Assembly (NCBI RefSeq): GCF_011317445.1
Contig: NZ_JAAAPL010000007.1
Span: 19,090-83,089, forward strand
DNA length: 64,000 nucleotides
Direction: 5' to 3'
Source of the DNA: Chelativorans multitrophicus
GTDB lineage: Bacteria; Pseudomonadota; Alphaproteobacteria; Rhizobiales; Rhizobiaceae
The notes beneath the pieces were generated by a model. That model worked only from the letters and a program-made list of their open reading frames with translations. It ran no database searches and was not told where the DNA came from. This document shows positions 39,701 through 48,626 of the stretch, in pieces. Made by a program: the position numbers and the translations under genes. Each line of letters begins with the position of its first letter. Position 1 is the stretch's first letter.

Positions 39701-40222
39701 CCCCCCGCCACGCTTGATGACGGGATCGAGATCGCGCGCCTTCTTCGCCGCAAAACCATCCTCTCCCAAACGTCGCGTCGTGATCAGCAAATGCGCATGA
39801 TAATTGGCCCGCTCCCCTTCGCTCTCCGCCCCGTGCGGTGAATGCACGTCCAGCTGCACCGCCAGGCCTTTGGAGACAAAATGCTCGATCGCGAACGACC
39901 GTGCCAGTTCGACGCGATCGTCATGACCGAGCTCGGTATTCGCCGGCAGCGCCAGCACGATCTCGCGGGCGAGTTGCGCGTCCTTGCGCTTCTCCATGGC
40001 CTCTGCTGCATTCCACAGCGTGTCGCTCGACGACAGCTCGGCAGGTGCTCCTTCCGGCAGCAGCACCTCGTGATGCTCCGGGGCTTCGCGGTGCTTGAAA
40101 TAGAACACCTCGCCGGTGCGTTCGGCCCGGATCGCCTCACGGCCGCTATAGGCGGCTGAGCGTACGGCGCTGCCGCCGTCGGCACGGGAAATGTAGCGGG
40201 CACGGGCAAAGGCGATGGCCAT
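36734..40222 (-). CDS. traA: Conjugative relaxase TraA (MobA/MobL relaxase plus RecD-like helicase)
   Basis: A 1162-residue Ti-type TraA. The N-terminal MobA/MobL relaxase domain (about 1-230) has the metal-binding HxH as H142 and H144 in ANYHAHLLITTRRL. An AAA_30/RecD-like helicase follows with Walker A GRAGTGKS (370-377), VVVDEAAMMDAK and a C-terminal YVALTRQRESATIFVA motif. MAIAFARARYISR (ATG 40222) is the standard start; the frame opens at 40291. It nicks oriT and unwinds the transferred strand. It is divergent from traD-traG across a probable oriT. Confidence 0.93.
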   Translation of the reverse strand: MAIAFARARYISRADGGSAVRSAAYSGREAIRAERTGEVFYFKHREAPEHHEVLLPEGAPAELSSSDTLWNAAEAMEKRKDAQLAREIVLALPANTELGHDDRVELARSFAIEHFVSKGLAVQLDVHSPHGAESEGERANYHAHLLITTRRLGEDGFAAKKARDLDPVIKRGGGRAIVAEGEAWGQLWRDHQNRYFAEQGLSIRVDATSAVPQEHIGPIRMRVPEAEANVRAEQIRKANEQAARDPEHVLGVLTRNQASFSEYDLDRHLKKHIRDEGERSEVKAKVLGRGDVLALHDRDTGDGVGRWTTRAVRDQEVLALADGRQVVGGSHRNLGDVARQRVTAARALRADQLAAFDHATGSGGLKIIEGRAGTGKSFVLGSIREAHEAAGYRVIGLAPTNAVAQAMKDEGFGPGLGRTDFGSSGFGRAGLSRSSTVHAELFRLKNGRVQWDRRTLVVVDEAAMMDAKVTGEVLREARLYGAKVILAGDDRQLGSIERGGLFTELKKEHGSAEITQVTRQKVDWQRAAARDLSDGRFEDALRSFARNKAIVWTSKQEELRGKLVEQWAKDSHDHPSSSRFVFAYTNKDVDVLNKDLRAVRKERGELGEDFVFTTKHGEAPFAVGDRVQFTDTAKGAGIYNGNAGVIDRIDRNFGRIGVTLDAAAGREGRKVEWYASEFSGFRHGYAGTIYKGQGKTLDHTYLLHTHHWRAASSYVALTRQRESATIFVATETARDLRQLARQIGRNEIKSASVAYATHDELSAEQKVRLGELRAAEAGAVAEKGREGEGRRQATGPVANEEWARAESGQNRRRSEMETGVIAKGSGGRSDGRGGASAVEQPAARKDEPDAKATRQRSAPEELIVSDDAGRRQPTGTSGDEKPASSTGDRASDERRVLIPAFQAVGLDGIRRDSLGRALDDAGIAAAIGRDADVQRERQALSIYLEAAYRDPKSAERRLDDIIARDGPTSAAQRISADFSLLGELRGREGFFAGAKAREERGAAERGAAAIGPNVVRTAEFEHRSVQTYRYDVERQMRADAVEVRDVSEEAKAMLAKVAQAKDNQERAEVFKTVSFDPAVNEEISALKKSVESRFGDEGARELARGSIANRQVTHPSVSQSDQDGLDAVMKVYSSVRHGEFVARQTESEQILERESMRATLKP

Positions 40223-40468
40223 GCCGACAGAATGCCGCATCTGAAACCCAAGCGCAAGCAAGCATTCGAAGAATGCATATTGCGTCTGCACATATCCGTC
40301 ACATGGTATCTAGACAGGGGGCGGCAGCCATGGCAAATTGAAGACAGCGCGCGTCAGGCCCAAAGGCCGGTCGACCGCACCAGCCGAGCGATTCAGGGTT
40401 TGAAGGCGCCCTTCCCGGCTGGCAAACTCCACACGGGCTTGGGAAGACGGAAACGGAGACATCCGCCA
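40223..40468. other. Probable oriT and divergent traA/traD promoter region
   Basis: This 246-bp gap separates divergent traA and traD, the usual place of oriT in Ti-type and rhizobial elements. It holds a small hairpin GCATTC-GAA-GAATGC (40262-40276) followed by ATATTGCGTCTGC, which may hold the nic site. Position and hairpin support oriT; the nic site itself is inferred. Confidence 0.5.
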
Positions 40469-41014
40469 ATGGCCCGCACCTCGCTTGCCGAACGCATGAG
40501 CCGCCTGGAACAGCAACGGGCAAAACTCGCCGAGCAGGAAGCAAAGCTGAAGGCCGACGAGCGCAAGCAGCGAACGCGCCGCCTGATCGAGGCCGGCACG
40601 CTCATCGAAAGAGCCGGCCTGCTAGACCTCGAAGAGACATCTCTTTATGGCGCGCTGCTGTCACTGGCTGGTTTAGCGGGCGACAAGGCAAAAGTTGCAG
40701 AATGGGCGAAGGCCGGTAAAGCAGCGCTTGATGAGCAGACCAAAGCCGACGACGCTGCAAGGGAACCGCTGACCGTCACCTTCCCTGCGCCGTTGCCAAC
40801 CTCGTTTGCTACACGCTTGCGCGCCGCAGGTCTGCGCTGGAACAAGCTCCTGCAGCACTGGGAGGGTTTTGTCGATCACATCGCGGTGGCCGCGCTAACG
40901 GCGGAACACGGCGGCTCGGTGACACGCCTTCGCTCTGGCGATGTCCTTGACGGGGATGGCCTGGCCAAAAAGTCAACCGGTGGCAGACCGTCTGGCAAGT
41001 CACCGGGCTCGTAG
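40469..41014 (+). CDS. traD: TraD-like conjugal transfer accessory protein
   Basis: A 181-residue protein. The N-terminal coiled coil (LAERMSRLEQQRAKLAEQEA) and EAGTLIERAGLLDLEETSLYGALLSLA match TraC/TraD accessory proteins of Ti-type systems, while the C-terminal about 80 residues (FATRLRAAGLRWNKLLQHWEGF) are an extra domain. ATG 40469 has GGAG upstream; the frame opens at 40232. TraG follows. Its family label is reasonable but not certain between TraC and TraD. Confidence 0.7.
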   Translation: MARTSLAERMSRLEQQRAKLAEQEAKLKADERKQRTRRLIEAGTLIERAGLLDLEETSLYGALLSLAGLAGDKAKVAEWAKAGKAALDEQTKADDAAREPLTVTFPAPLPTSFATRLRAAGLRWNKLLQHWEGFVDHIAVAALTAEHGGSVTRLRSGDVLDGDGLAKKSTGGRPSGKSPGS

Positions 41015-41039
41015 CGACAGGCGCGCGGTGGGACAAAAG

Positions 41040-43088
41040 ATGCTCGGTCGACTTTCCTACAATTCGTTCCGCATTGCCATCAAGGCATCGATCGCCATCC
41101 TGCCGCTCGACATCTGGTATCCCGCCTGGCGTTATGCTTACGCGCTCTGGGGTGACGCGCTGATCGGCTGGTACCAGAGCGGCCTGTCACCAGCATCGGT
41201 CACGTACCGGCTTGGCTACGCGGCTTGGCCTTCGGTTGCTTTGATCGGTCCCGCCGCGACTATGACGATCGCGTTGATGTTGCGGCGATCAGGAATGGTG
41301 TTGCCGCTCACGGCGATCGCCGGCGTGTTCGGCATGGCCGCTGCCACGTTTCTCAGTGTCTGGCCCGAGGCGATACGATTGCTTTCTTATAGGCCTGCCT
41401 ACGCCTGGTCCGACATTTTGCGCACCGCGGACATGTCCGTCTTCTATGCCGGCGTCGTGGGCTTTCTCGCGACCATCGCCGGCGTAAGAATGCTGATGGG
41501 CAAGTCGCTGCGCGGCCCGGGAATAAGACCGGTTGAGCGCGCCGCCTCGGACATTTTTGGCCACGCCGACTGGATGGAGATCCGCGAAGCGCAAAACCTT
41601 TTCTCCAATGCGAACAGGTCCTCGGATGCAAAAAACCTCGGGGGTGTCGTCATCGGCGAGGCCTATCGCGTCGATCATGATGCACCGGCAAGGCGCAGCC
41701 AAAAGTTCGATCCACATGATCGCAAGACATGGGGCAAGGGCGGCAAGGCGCCGTTGCTCACCTTTGATCTTTCCTGGGGCGGCACGCACGGTCTCGTCTT
41801 TGCCGGCTCCGGCGCCTACAAGACTGTGTCGGTCTGCGTGCCGACTTTGCTTACCTATCGCGGCCCGATCGTCACCCTCGATCCGTCATCGGAGCTGGCG
41901 CCGATGCTGACTGGCGCGCGCACGGGCATGGGTCGGCGCGTTATCTCGATCGATCCGATGAAGGGGACCGGCAGCTTCAATGCGCTCGGCTGGCTGGACA
42001 AGGAGTCGCCGCTGATCGACGGTGACATCCGCTCCGTCGTCGACTGGATCTGCGGCGAGAAGGTTTCCGCAACCCGCGATGCGCCGCACGCCACCTCGGG
42101 AAAAGCCTTCTTCGAGGGCCGCGGCAAGGCGATCGTCGAGGCGCTTTTGTCCGACATCGTCTTCGATGGTGAGTTGCCGGACGACAAGCGCAACCTCGTC
42201 ACGCTGGCCGAACGGCTTGCCTTTCCGGAAAAGGCGATGCGGGACGAGCTGGCGCGCATCCACGAACATTCGTCTTCGCACCGTGCCCGCCATCTCGCCG
42301 GCCAGCTGATGGATCTGGTTGCCGAAACGTTTTCCGGTGTCTACGGCAATATGAGCGAACAGACCGAATGGCTGGCCAATCCTGCCTACGCAAAACTCGT
42401 TTCCGGCAATAGCTTTAAGACAGCGGATCTTGTCGCCGGCGATCTCGATCTTTTCATCAACTTGCCCATGAAGGTGCTGGAATCGACACCGGCGCTTGCC
42501 CGCGTCGTCGTCGGATCGCTGCTCAATGCCGTCTACGAGGCCGACGGCCGTTTGCCCGGCGGCCGTGTCGTCTTCCTGCTCGATGAAGTCGCCCGCCTCG
42601 GCTACATGAATTCGCTTGCCAGGGCGCGCGACGCCGGTCGCAAATACGGCATTACGCTGGTCATGCTCTACCAGTCCGAGGGCCAATTGAAAGAACAATG
42701 GGGCGACGGCGGCAAAAGCGCCTGGTTCGAAAGCGCTTCCTGGCGCTCCTATGCCGCGATCGGCTCGCTCGAACAGGCCCGTGCCGTCTCCGAGGCGCTC
42801 GGCGAGCATGGTGTCGTCTTGAACAGCGAGACGAAGAACCGGGGCAAGAGCGCGAAGCCGCTCGAGATCGGCACCGCCTCGACCGGCGCCTCGGAGCAAC
42901 GTTCGGAGCGCGGCCGGCGTCTGGCAACCGTCTCCGAAATCCTGGCCGACGCTCGGGCCGACGAGCAGTTCGTCTTTGTGCAAGGCAGAAAGCCGCTGCG
43001 CTGCGGACGCGCTATCTATTTCCGCAGACCGGAGATGGTCGCAAAGGTCGCAGACAATCGTTTCGCGCCGCATGCGACGATTACGTGA
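41040..43088 (+). CDS. traG: Coupling protein TraG (VirD4-like ATPase)
   Basis: A 682-residue inner-membrane ATPase that delivers the relaxase-DNA complex to the secretion channel. The N-terminal 150 residues contain about four hydrophobic segments. Walker A is GSGAYKT (256-262) and Walker B lies in RVVFLLDEVARLG. SSDAKNLGGVVIG and FINLPMKVLESTP are TraG signatures. The frame opens upstream within traD; MLGRLSYNSF (ATG 41040) gives the expected length. No type IV secretion (trb) genes are in the window. Confidence 0.93.
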   Translation: MLGRLSYNSFRIAIKASIAILPLDIWYPAWRYAYALWGDALIGWYQSGLSPASVTYRLGYAAWPSVALIGPAATMTIALMLRRSGMVLPLTAIAGVFGMAAATFLSVWPEAIRLLSYRPAYAWSDILRTADMSVFYAGVVGFLATIAGVRMLMGKSLRGPGIRPVERAASDIFGHADWMEIREAQNLFSNANRSSDAKNLGGVVIGEAYRVDHDAPARRSQKFDPHDRKTWGKGGKAPLLTFDLSWGGTHGLVFAGSGAYKTVSVCVPTLLTYRGPIVTLDPSSELAPMLTGARTGMGRRVISIDPMKGTGSFNALGWLDKESPLIDGDIRSVVDWICGEKVSATRDAPHATSGKAFFEGRGKAIVEALLSDIVFDGELPDDKRNLVTLAERLAFPEKAMRDELARIHEHSSSHRARHLAGQLMDLVAETFSGVYGNMSEQTEWLANPAYAKLVSGNSFKTADLVAGDLDLFINLPMKVLESTPALARVVVGSLLNAVYEADGRLPGGRVVFLLDEVARLGYMNSLARARDAGRKYGITLVMLYQSEGQLKEQWGDGGKSAWFESASWRSYAAIGSLEQARAVSEALGEHGVVLNSETKNRGKSAKPLEIGTASTGASEQRSERGRRLATVSEILADARADEQFVFVQGRKPLRCGRAIYFRRPEMVAKVADNRFAPHATIT

Positions 43089-43100
43089 TCGGACAGCGCG

Positions 43101-44273
43101 ATGCGCAGGATCGGCCTTGCAGAAATCCTCCTCGGCCTCGTTGCGCTGATCGTCATCCTTGCCGTCGCCGAAACCTATGCCGGTATTATTCTTGTCATCG
43201 CAGTTGCCATCATGGCCTGGCGGCTGGCACGCGCGGCAACGCACGGCGTTCCGATGTCCCGCAAAATCCGGATGGAAAATGGAGGCGCTCAAGGAGCGGG
43301 TGACGAAGTCCCCGTTCTACCGATCCGCGTCGCAAAAGATCGGCCGCTTGAAGAAATCCTTGCGGAACTCGACGCCATGACCGGCTGGCATTCGGTCAAG
43401 GCAGAGGTCAGGAAACTGGTCGCGGTGCTGCAGGCGGAACAGGAACGCCGCCGGTACGGCATCGCGACCACGCCTCCCAGCCTGCATCTGGTCTTCCTCG
43501 GCAACCCCGGCACCGGCAAGACCACGGCCGCCCGCCTCATGGGCGAGATGTTTCGCACCCTCGGCCTACTCAAATCCGGTCATGTCGTCGAGGTCGACCG
43601 AAGCCAGCTCGTCGCCGGCTATATCGGCCAGACCGCGATCAAAACGCGCAAAGCTATCGAGGCAGCCCTCGACGGCGTGCTCTTCATCGACGAGGCTTAT
43701 GCGCTGGCCCCACAGCATGCCGGCAATGACTTTGGCCGCGAGGCGGTCGACACTATGCTCAAGCTCATGGAGGACCACCGCGACCGTCTTTGCGTCATTG
43801 TTGCCGGTTACACCGGCGAGATGCGCCGCTTTCTCGATTCGAACCCCGGCCTTCGATCGCGTTTCACTCGCACCATCCTGTTCGAGGACTATGCGCCCGC
43901 CGAGCTTCTTGCCATTTTCCGCGACCTGGCCAAACGCGACGGTTTTGTTCTCGATGCGGCGGCCAGCGAAGCCGCCGAACTCGCCTGCGTGCGCATGGAG
44001 GCCGAATATGGCGGCGACGCGACCTGGAATCAGATCGCCGAGCAAAACTCGTCGGACCAAGAGCTTTGGGACCAAAAAGCTCCGGACAAAAGTTCCTTCG
44101 GCAATGGGCGCGCCGTGCGCACGCTGTGGGAGCGCACGCGCGAGGCCCAGGCCATGCGGTTGGCAACGAAAGGCGTCGGAAGTGCCGGCCGCGACGCCAT
44201 CATGCGCATCGACGTCTCCGACATAGAAGCCGCGGAAACCGATCGGACAAAAGCGGCGGGAGCAGGCCGGTGA
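43101..44273 (+). CDS. Membrane-anchored CbbX/SpoVK-like AAA+ ATPase
   Basis: A 390-residue protein: an N-terminal hydrophobic hairpin (about 5-45), then a CbxX/CfqX-type AAA+ module with Walker [10 protein letters not shown] (134-142), Walker [11 protein letters not shown] (193-202) and the sensor segment [13 protein letters not shown]. Family members remodel partner complexes such as Rubisco or secretion assemblies. Directly after traG, it probably works on the transfer machinery. An unusual polar insertion, [17 protein letters not shown], interrupts the usual C-terminal lid region. Confidence 0.8.
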   Translation: MRRIGLAEILLGLVALIVILAVAETYAGIILVIAVAIMAWRLARAATHGVPMSRKIRMENGGAQGAGDEVPVLPIRVAKDRPLEEILAELDAMTGWHSVKAEVRKLVAVLQAEQERRRYGIATTPPSLHLVFLGNPGTGKTTAARLMGEMFRTLGLLKSGHVVEVDRSQLVAGYIGQTAIKTRKAIEAALDGVLFIDEAYALAPQHAGNDFGREAVDTMLKLMEDHRDRLCVIVAGYTGEMRRFLDSNPGLRSRFTRTILFEDYAPAELLAIFRDLAKRDGFVLDAAASEAAELACVRMEAEYGGDATWNQIAEQNSSDQELWDQKAPDKSSFGNGRAVRTLWERTREAQAMRLATKGVGSAGRDAIMRIDVSDIEAAETDRTKAAGAGR

Positions 44274-44710
44274 CCGCCGGCACATCTCTTGCAGATATCG
44301 GGGCGGTGCTCGTGCGCTGGGCAAAACTCGTCCCTGCCCTGCTCTGGCGCGATCCGATCTTTCGTTACGCCGCGATCGCCGCTGCCGTCGCGATGATCTT
44401 TCTCATCGCGCGCCTGGCGCAGGATCTTGCCGGGCCGGGCGCCATACCGCCGGCCGGACAGGCCACACAGGGGTCCGGCGGACCGGCCGGCGATCCCGGC
44501 CATGTCGATGAAGGCGACGATGCGCGCGGCACCGGAATGGAACAGGATGAAGAGCAGCCGCCGCGGCCCGGATCGGCCTCGACGTTACCGGCCCGGGAGG
44601 AGACGACGCCGCGCGTGATCGCGCCGGGCCGGTCGCTCGAGAATATCGAGGTCGAGCCGGCGCCGGCCGACAGTTTTGGCACGATGCCGACAGGAGACCC
44701 AAAAAGATGA
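44270..44710 (+). CDS. Membrane protein of unknown function in the transfer operon
   Basis: A 146-residue protein with a GTG start overlapping the previous stop (GTGA). Residues 25-50 form one hydrophobic segment ([19 protein letters not shown]), followed by a Gly/Asp/Pro-rich, probably disordered periplasmic tail. No family is recognised. Translational coupling on both sides shows it belongs to this operon. Confidence 0.65.
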   Translation: MTAGTSLADIGAVLVRWAKLVPALLWRDPIFRYAAIAAAVAMIFLIARLAQDLAGPGAIPPAGQATQGSGGPAGDPGHVDEGDDARGTGMEQDEEQPPRPGSASTLPAREETTPRVIAPGRSLENIEVEPAPADSFGTMPTGDPKR

Positions 44711-45516
44711 CATCACAGGGCAAGACCTTCATGGCCAGCGCGGCCGCCCTTGCGATCGCAAGCTTCTGGCCTGGGGTGACGCCCGTTGTCGCGCACGATG
44801 GGACCCCCGAAACCGTCGAGCAGCGTCTCGAGCGTATCGAGCAGAAGCTCGACCGCATCCTTGAACGCCTCGAAGAAGAGGGACTGAAGACTGGGCCAGT
44901 CGCGGCCGGCGCCGCCACCATACCACCCGCGCCCGCCAGAGAAACCAACACCGACATTCCGCCGCCGCCCGGCGTTCCCGACCCGCAGCCCTTCAGGCCA
45001 GGCGCCGTTGCAATCGCCCGCGCCGCGCCCGAGCGGCCGAATGCGCTCTCGGACATACCGGCCGACAGCGTCGGCAGCTTCGTCTATGGCGGCGGCGCCA
45101 TCCCGCTCAATGAATTGTCTCGAAGCGGCGTCCGCTACACCGGTGTGGCCGCTGTCGAGCTGCAGGGCTGGCTGAAGGTGACCGAGCCCGGGCGCACCCA
45201 GATCGGTGTCGAGTACCAGGCGACAACGGGCTCCAACGCGTATATTTCCGTCGCCTGCATCGCCTCTGTCTGGCTGGAAGACCGCGCGATCGGCTCCGAA
45301 CGCGGCGACATCCCCATGCCCGCCCGAGAGCAAAAAAACATCTCGCTGGTGATGGGTGCCGACCTTCAGCCCGGGCTCTATCGCCTGCGCGTCTGGTCGG
45401 CCTGCACGCCGCCGCGCGACGTCAGGCAGCTCACCGCAGAACTTCTGGTCAAGAGTCCGACCGACATGAACCTGCGCGCGATCACCAGCGGCGACCTCCT
45501 GCATCGGGGAGGCTGA
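44707..45516 (+). CDS. Exported protein of unknown function with coiled coil
   Basis: A 269-residue protein whose ATG overlaps the previous stop (ATGA). It has a signal peptide ending near VVAHDG, a short coiled coil (VEQRLERIEQKLDRILERLE), a Pro-rich linker, and a C-terminal beta-rich domain with GSFVYGGGAIPLNELSRSGVRY and a CTPPRD motif. It is probably periplasmic and part of the transfer region. No family is recognised. Confidence 0.65.
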   Translation: MTSQGKTFMASAAALAIASFWPGVTPVVAHDGTPETVEQRLERIEQKLDRILERLEEEGLKTGPVAAGAATIPPAPARETNTDIPPPPGVPDPQPFRPGAVAIARAAPERPNALSDIPADSVGSFVYGGGAIPLNELSRSGVRYTGVAAVELQGWLKVTEPGRTQIGVEYQATTGSNAYISVACIASVWLEDRAIGSERGDIPMPAREQKNISLVMGADLQPGLYRLRVWSACTPPRDVRQLTAELLVKSPTDMNLRAITSGDLLHRGG

Positions 45517-45519
45517 CGC

Positions 45520-45984
45520 ATGGCGAAGAAGAAACGGAGCGATGCCGCGTGGATTGCCAGGCGCGGTCTTGTCGAAACCCGCGATACGGAAATCCACAGG
45601 CCGATACTGCGCAAACCCGGCTTCAACGGTGTGCCGACATTCGGAGAGATGGAAACTTCACTCGGCCGGGCATTGCGGGCAAAGCGCTCTGAGCGCAAGC
45701 TGACCCGCGAGCAACTCGCCACGATGATCGGATTGTCCACGCAGGTTTTTGGCCGCTACGAAAAAGCCATCTCCAAAATGAACGTCACCCGTCTGATTCA
45801 CCTGTGCGAGATCCTCGATGTCTCGCCCGTGGACCTGATCTACGAGGCCGCACCGCACCTGTTCGGCGATACGCCGCAGGAGGCCAAGCTTCGGGCAAGC
45901 GCGGCACGTTGGTTGTGGGAACTCCCGGCCTCCACTGTCGCCGCCCTGCATGATGTTATGGTGACGATGATCCCCCGATCATGA
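45520..45984 (+). CDS. XRE-family helix-turn-helix regulator
   Basis: A 154-residue protein with an XRE helix-turn-helix at about residues 48-108 (LGRALRAKRSERKLTREQLATMIGLSTQVFGRYE) and a C-terminal helical region. It starts 4 bp after the previous gene. It may regulate the transfer operon, as small XRE proteins often do in mobile elements. Confidence 0.8.
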   Translation: MAKKKRSDAAWIARRGLVETRDTEIHRPILRKPGFNGVPTFGEMETSLGRALRAKRSERKLTREQLATMIGLSTQVFGRYEKAISKMNVTRLIHLCEILDVSPVDLIYEAAPHLFGDTPQEAKLRASAARWLWELPASTVAALHDVMVTMIPRS

Positions 45985-46138
45985 GACTTACACCGCCGCG
46001 GCCGGAAATGTTCGGCGCCTTGGCCCACCCGACGTACCACTGAAACGTACCGACCGTTTTCAGCCTTGAAGATGAGTGCGGGGACATACTCCCCGTTTGC
46101 CGACTGCGCTCGTCCAGTCGGCAAACGTATCGAACATC

Positions 46139-46342
46139 CTAGTGAACAGCGTTGAACCGCGAATTGGGCAGTGAGTCCCATGCACCCAATCGATCAAAAA
46201 AGGTCCGCGCGGCTGGATCGCATTTCCTGAGTTCTTGCTCGCGCTTCTCGAGCGTCATGGCATCGATCCGACCTGCACGCCAGTCCCCCATCAGCTGGCG
46301 CACCGAGAGCGGGGCAAGGTCCATAAAAGGGTCGAACTTCAT
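46139..46342 (-). CDS. Small protein of unknown function
   Basis: A 67-residue protein, MKFDPFMDLAPLSVRQLMGDWRAG onward, divergent from the PIN-system antitoxin. It has no signal peptide or membrane segment. The frame is clean, but no family is recognised. Confidence 0.5.
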   Translation of the reverse strand: MKFDPFMDLAPLSVRQLMGDWRAGRIDAMTLEKREQELRKCDPAARTFFDRLGAWDSLPNSRFNAVH

Positions 46343-46522
46343 CGTCGCATCCTTCCTTCAATATCGTCGAAGATAATAGCGGCCGGTCGATTTGGTTCAA
46401 GGAGAAATGGTAGCGTGATCCCGCCACTGACGATCCTGTCGCGACCGGGAAGAGTGGCCTCCGCCATTGCCTTGTGTGACAAAAGCTACTACCTTGCACA
46501 CAAGGAATCGCAGGAGCACCAT

Positions 46523-46840
46523 ATGCCGATCGCAGGCGCAGCCAAGGTGCGGACCGACAGGCCCGCCCCACGCACGAGAAAAGTCGCAGGAACGCTCGGA
46601 GCGGCAGCCGTCCTCGAGGATGCCAGGCGGGCCGGCCTCCTCGACGGCGAGAAGACCGAGCACCTGTCGTTTCGGGCGCCAAGGGCGCTTATCGAAGCGG
46701 CAAAACGCGAGAGTGGCGTGGACACCCCGACCGATCTCGGTCTGCTCGCTCTGGCCACGCTCGCCCAGCCCGATCCCGTTGCGGCGTTCTTCAAGCGCAC
46801 GCATGGCAAGCTCGGGACGAGCCATACGCTTGAATTCTGA
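46523..46840 (+). CDS. Antitoxin of a PIN-domain toxin-antitoxin pair
   Basis: A 105-residue basic protein starting MPIAGAAKVRTDRPAPRTRK, with CAGGAG six bases before ATG 46523. The core EHLSFRAPRALIEAAKRESGV resembles the ribbon-helix-helix part of antitoxins. Its end overlaps the toxin gene by 38 bp. In such pairs the antitoxin neutralises the toxin and represses the operon. Confidence 0.7.
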   Translation: MPIAGAAKVRTDRPAPRTRKVAGTLGAAAVLEDARRAGLLDGEKTEHLSFRAPRALIEAAKRESGVDTPTDLGLLALATLAQPDPVAAFFKRTHGKLGTSHTLEF

Positions 46841-47390
46841 TCTGCGCGCTGCGCTGCGGCGCTACAAACCCGACAAGCACCGAGCGCAGTTCAAGCCGCG
46901 ACCGAAGGACAAACTTGTCGGCGTGGCGGACGTCGGGTTGGCCGGTCGACCGATGCTCGTGCCGGACACCAATATCTACATCATGTCGGCGGCCGGCACC
47001 TTGCCGCCGCCTGTACGCCTGCTGGTCGAGCGCGCGCTTCTGTTTCACTGTTCCGTATGCCTGGCGGAGCTCGCCACCGGCGTCGCCAATCTCGAACCGT
47101 CGAACTCAGCATGGCACGCCGTCCGCGATCACTATGCCGCTCTCTTCGACATGGTCCCAGACAGCCGTCTGCTGACGCCTGATCATCAGGTTTGGTTGGA
47201 CGCCGGCATGATTGCCGGAACGCTCGCGCGCACCCAGAATTTTCAGAAACATCAGCGCAAGGAATGTCTTAACGACGCACTGATCTATCTGACAGCCGCA
47301 AAGGCCGGACTGCCCGTTCTCACCGCCAATCGGGACGAGTTCGACATCCTACAGCAGGTTGCGCCCGGCGGCCGGTTTATCCATCTCTAA
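46803..47390 (+). CDS. PIN-domain toxin (VapC-like nuclease)
   Basis: A 195-residue protein. The PIN fold acidic residues appear in MLVPDTNIYIMSAAG, CLAELATGVANLE, ECLNDALIYLTAAKAG and LPVLTANRDEFDIL. PIN toxins cleave RNA. ATG 46803 (MASSGRAIRLN) overlaps the antitoxin gene; a later start is possible. It probably stabilises the mobile element by post-segregational killing. Confidence 0.85.
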   Translation: MASSGRAIRLNSDLRAALRRYKPDKHRAQFKPRPKDKLVGVADVGLAGRPMLVPDTNIYIMSAAGTLPPPVRLLVERALLFHCSVCLAELATGVANLEPSNSAWHAVRDHYAALFDMVPDSRLLTPDHQVWLDAGMIAGTLARTQNFQKHQRKECLNDALIYLTAAKAGLPVLTANRDEFDILQQVAPGGRFIHL

Positions 47391-47879
47391 GGTCCACCGC
47401 TGTGCGGGAATCCTGCTCGCAGAGTTGCAGCCGGCTGGTCTATCCAGCTCTGATCCAGAAATGTCACTTTGCTCGCGGGAGGATGCAATTCGCGTACGCA
47501 CATAGGAATTGTGCATTGCAATATCGCTCTCCTGTGCTAGCCTGCCTTGTCGATTGTGCACCTCCTCCCGAGCGGCCGACGCTGAATGTGGTGCACCTCC
47601 GCGGCGCGCCGCATTTTGAATAGAGCCCGCCGCACCTCCTCCCGCGGCGGGCTTTTTCTTGTCGCTGGACTCTTGCGCTTTCGGAGGTCGTTATATTAGG
47701 GGGTTGCGGAGAGCAACCTTTTCACCTGACCGAATATTTAAACAGTCGATCCATAAGAAAAATCCAAACATCCCTTAGGCTTCTAAAGACCTTCTGGATG
47801 GCATGGTCGCTCGGGACCGGCTAACCAATCTGTGTCAACACGACCAACCAAGACTATAATTCTGCTGGAAAAGACCATT
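47391..47879. other. Intergenic region containing a rho-independent terminator
   Basis: No gene is supported here. The AT-rich part at 47690-47780 probably holds the promoter for the gene at 47880, and an ATG at 47832 in the same frame is a weaker start. Confidence 0.5.
47624..47658 (+). terminator. Rho-independent terminator
   Basis: AGCCCGCCGC (47624-47633) pairs perfectly with GCGGCGGGCT (47644-47653) around ten bases and is followed by a T tract. It ends transcription from the toxin-antitoxin side. Confidence 0.85.
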
Positions 47880-48374
47880 ATGAAACCGCTGCGACCGTTC
47901 ATCGTTGAAATCAAGCGGCGCGGCAGGAAGAGCACCACCGCCGCGGCCAAATCATCCATATGGCCCGATCCAAGCGTGTTTCGTGAGGTCGGGGCGGATT
48001 TGCCGTTGCCGACGCCTACCGGCGCCACCCCGGCCCGTCACCTGAGCGCGCCCGCCGCGCATGCACCAAGAATCCTGCAGGACAAGTTGGCCGACGCCGT
48101 CGATATGCCTGCAAGGGCAAGTTTGATCGATAGCATGCCAAAGCCGACAACGAGCACACCAGTCCGCCAAAAGCCGCGAAGGCAGCCAGACGCCAATACA
48201 TCGGTGGCGAAACGTCCGGACATACCAGCGGAGAGATCGGAGCCGCTCGGAGAGGACAGCATGCGTCCGCCACGCGTAAGATGGCGCAAGTCGCGTCGAT
48301 GGGCAAGAAAGAACCGACAGGAGTATCCTGCGGGCCAACGCTGGAAGCGGCGGTTACCGAAGGTCCTGAGATAG
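47880..48374 (+). CDS. Basic Pro/Arg-rich protein of unknown function
   Basis: A 164-residue protein starting MKPLRPFIVEIKRRGRKST and ending in a strongly basic stretch (RVRWRKSRRWARKNRQEY). The middle is low-complexity and Pro-rich. The basic character suggests nucleic acid binding, but no family is recognised. It is close to the tRNA-Arg gene, where small element-specific genes are common. Confidence 0.5.
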   Translation: MKPLRPFIVEIKRRGRKSTTAAAKSSIWPDPSVFREVGADLPLPTPTGATPARHLSAPAAHAPRILQDKLADAVDMPARASLIDSMPKPTTSTPVRQKPRRQPDANTSVAKRPDIPAERSEPLGEDSMRPPRVRWRKSRRWARKNRQEYPAGQRWKRRLPKVLR

Positions 48375-48380
48375 CGATCG

Positions 48381-48554
48381 ATGAAAGATCTTGCGCTGCT
48401 CGCTGAGGCAACCGAAGAACAAATAGAGGTCTCCGTGGCACGGTACAATTAGGAACGTCCGCCAAAGCGATGGCCGAAATTCTTTTTCGCTGTCGGCCTT
48501 TTCGCGATATGCAGTGTCCTTCTCCTGTTTGCCGCTATGCCAATTCCATGCTGA
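48381..48554 (+). pseudogene. Small membrane protein gene interrupted by an in-frame TAG
   Basis: ATG 48381 reads MKDLALLAEATEEQIEVSVA plus three codons to TAG. The same frame continues ERPPKRWPKFFFAVGLFAIC and SVLLLFAAMPIPC to TGA 48554. A soluble 23-residue head and a basic, membrane-spanning tail look like one 57-codon gene with an amber mutation. Confidence 0.4.
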
Positions 48555-48626
48555 CGGTGAGCCGCGTAAGGCATGTCGTTCACGGCAACTGCGAGGGCTC
48601 TCCTTGCTCTCCGTCGCAGAAGCAGT

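Noticed and set aside
41886..43292. Minus-strand 468-codon frame over traG
   Set aside because: Antisense to a conserved coupling protein and without motifs.
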